Part shown: piece after piece, positions 62,397 to 64,000 of the stretch
How the letters are laid out: each line of letters begins with the position of its first letter
Position numbering within the stretch: the first letter of the stretch is position 1
Assembly (NCBI GenBank): GCA_963728545.1
Contig: CAVSKO010000003.1
Location: 1,798,001 to 1,862,000, forward strand
Length of the DNA: 64,000 bases
Direction of reading: 5' to 3'
Origin: DASUNP01 sp963728545
GTDB taxonomy: Bacteria; Acidobacteriota; Blastocatellia; UBA7656
Translations under genes and position numbers: made by a program
The notes under the pieces: model-generated
The model's input: only the letters and a program-made list of their open reading frames with translations
The model's database searches: none
Told to the model about the DNA's origin: nothing

Positions 62397-62741
62397 TTAA
62401 CTACTCGTTTTGCTAAACCAATTGCTCAGCAAATGAAGGAAGTAACGCCATTATACACGCATTAACTCCCCGTACAAGTCCGCAGGGATTATACTGTCGC
62501 CGGGGTATCCTTAGTTTAGACAAAGTGTGTTTATAGATTCTCAAGTGATTTTGTAACTCCCTATTTAAATTAAGCGGAAATCCTACGAAGCGCAAACCTG
62601 ATCGTGCGCATTTTTCGGTTTACCGTTTTCATACACAGAACGCAGTTACAAATTAACAACGAGACGGTTCGGCAATCCAACGCCGCGCCGCCGCTCACAA
62701 AAAGATTTCCAGACTCCGCTCATTACACGGAAGGAGAGTAT
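62397..62741. other. Intergenic region before the TonB receptor, no gene seen
   Basis: AT-rich between ~62510 and 62660. It should contain divergent promoters for the winged-helix gene and the TonB receptor, but none can be assigned. Confidence 0.5.
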
Positions 62742-64000
62742 ATGGATATAAGGAGATGGTTACGCAGTTGTGGCCCTCCCTTAGCTGCATTGCTTGTCGT
62801 GATGACCTGCGCCTTATCAGGGTACGCGCAAGCAAATCGCGCCTCAATCACCGGCACGATCACCGATCCGCAGGGGGCTGTCATTTCAGGGGCCACGGTG
62901 ACCGCGACCAACGTGGGCACAAACGTCAGCAAGCAGACTACGACCAGCGACGACGGGCGCTACTCGTTCGGCGTGGTATTCGATCCGGGCACCTACACGG
63001 TCAAAATCGAGATGGCAGGGTTCAAGACCGCAACCAGCGAGCAAATCGTCTTGCAGATAGGCGACGTGCGCGAGGTCAATGTGGCGCTTGAGCTGGGGGG
63101 AGCCGGAGAGGTGGTTACAGTCACCGCCGAAGCCCCGCTCGTCGAGAGCGAGACAAGCTCGCGCGGCGACGTGATAACCGGGCGTCAGATCACAGAGCTT
63201 CCGCTCAACGGTCGCAACTTTACCAATTTCGCCATCCTCGTCCCCGGCGTCACCCGCTCCACACTCGGCGGCCAGAGCGACGCGACGGGGTTTCAGGGCA
63301 GCGTGTCGGGACTCAGTGACGCCGACACACCTGCGGCGCGCTTCAGCCGCAGCGGCGGCTCTTCGCTATCGGTTAACGGGCTCAGACCTTCGAACAATAA
63401 CTTCACCCTCGACGGCGTCGATAACAACGAAGGCGGGTTCGGTCAGATCGCCGTCTTCCCGCCGCCCGAAGCGATACAGGAGTTCAAGGTCGAAACCTCT
63501 GTCCCCCAGGCCGAACAGGGGCGGGGCAACGGGTTCATCAACACAACCTTCCGTTCCGGCACCAATGAGCTTCACGGCACGTTGTATTACTTCCATCGGA
63601 ACGATTTTCTCGACGCGACCCCGGTCTTTGCGCGACAGTCGATAACCGACGCGAGCGGCAATCAGGTTGTGTCACGCAAGCCCGCCCGGCGCGAGAACGA
63701 GTTCGGCTTAACGCTCGGCGGCCCGGTCTGGATTCCGAAGGTTTACAACGGCACGGACAAGACCTTCTTCTTTTTCGACTACCAGGGGCAGCGCAATATG
63801 TATCCTTTCGAGCGCGCCGCTTCGCCTTTCACCTCCGTGCCGACCGCAAGATCGCGCGAAGGTGATTTCAACGACTTCAGAGTTAACGGAGCTTGCACGG
63901 TTAGAGACCCACTCACAGGGCAGCCATTCCCTAACTGTATAATTCCGCTGAATCGCCAGGACCCTGTGGCGCGAACTTTCCTCCAGGCGTTTGATCTTCC
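62742..64000 (+). CDS. TonB-dependent receptor, Oar-like (3' end outside window)
   Basis: At least 419 residues, open to the right edge. ATG 62742 follows AAGGAG. The signal peptide LAALLVVMTCALSGYAQA is followed by a carboxypeptidase-regulatory-like domain (ITGTITDPQGAVISGATVTA) and the start of a plug domain (VVTVTAEAPLVESETSSRGD, ELPLNGRNFTNFAILVPGVT, NNFTLDGVDNNEGGFGQIAV). This Oar/TonB type is greatly expanded in Acidobacteria and imports oligosaccharides or peptides. The ligand is unknown. Confidence 0.93.
   Translation, partial: MDIRRWLRSCGPPLAALLVVMTCALSGYAQANRASITGTITDPQGAVISGATVTATNVGTNVSKQTTTSDDGRYSFGVVFDPGTYTVKIEMAGFKTATSEQIVLQIGDVREVNVALELGGAGEVVTVTAEAPLVESETSSRGDVITGRQITELPLNGRNFTNFAILVPGVTRSTLGGQSDATGFQGSVSGLSDADTPAARFSRSGGSSLSVNGLRPSNNNFTLDGVDNNEGGFGQIAVFPPPEAIQEFKVETSVPQAEQGRGNGFINTTFRSGTNELHGTLYYFHRNDFLDATPVFARQSITDASGNQVVSRKPARRENEFGLTLGGPVWIPKVYNGTDKTFFFFDYQGQRNMYPFERAASPFTSVPTARSREGDFNDFRVNGACTVRDPLTGQPFPNCIIPLNRQDPVARTFLQAFDL

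Overview
The window looks like a chromosomal segment of an acidobacterium, most likely Blastocatellia-like. This is inferred from content, not from a database search. The signs are two TonB-dependent receptors with N-terminal carboxypeptidase-regulatory domains, winged-helix regulators fused to TPRs or to a membrane segment, an ECF sigma / anti-sigma / TPR-CHAT cassette, many small serine hydrolases, and mid-to-high GC with palindromic intergenic repeats.

Positions 1-15392 (all minus strand) hold a hybrid PKS-NRPS biosynthetic cluster. In transcription order it contains: a specialised NusG/LoaP-like antiterminator; a frameshifted MDR reductase; a FAAL-ACP-KS-AT megasynthase that ends in the first half of a dehydratase (DH) domain; a luciferase-like monooxygenase followed by the second half of that DH and an ACP; a condensation-TauD hydroxylase fusion; a B12-binding radical SAM methyltransferase resembling PhpK; and an NRPS C-A protein that runs off the left edge. 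The logic suggests a lipid-initiated, oxidised and methylated lipopeptide. Next come an AraC-type regulator, a winged-helix/TPR regulator and a TonB-dependent receptor. A conserved ~118-nt element lies upstream of the antiterminator and again upstream of the receptor, which suggests shared control.

Positions 20934-32041 carry a tRNA-Ser, an LLM oxidoreductase and alpha/beta hydrolase pair, a peroxiredoxin, a serine hydrolase, a secreted beta-helix protein, a PD-(D/E)XK-like protein, a hybrid histidine kinase and rlmN. A restriction-modification island (Vsr, endonuclease, XRE controller, C5 methyltransferase; 32112-34904) has split the rlmN locus. It is flanked by an intact rlmN and a near-identical broken 5' copy that is still coupled to a metallophosphoesterase gene.

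Positions 37600-42695 are an insertion-sequence scar: a truncated cupin and a truncated serine hydrolase, one IS66 element, and two different ISAs1-family elements in tandem, one with a 10-bp target duplication. Housekeeping rpsO and pnp follow, with hairpins and a shared promoter-like motif. Then come a large S74-chaperone surface protein, another IS with an 8-bp target duplication, and a Tat-exported protein with an odd C-terminus.

Positions 50181-64000 carry the CHAT-TPR / anti-sigma / ECF sigma operon (transcribed leftward), a secreted cyclase-ankyrin protein split by a frameshift, a LysR regulator divergent from a serine hydrolase, a secreted CarboxypepD-like protein, a winged-helix membrane protein, and the start of an Oar-like TonB-dependent receptor that runs off the right edge.

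Several genes carry single-base frameshifts, some at short homopolymers (near 1094, 14480, 14592, 30766 and 55600). These may be real decay or assembly error; the sequence alone cannot decide.
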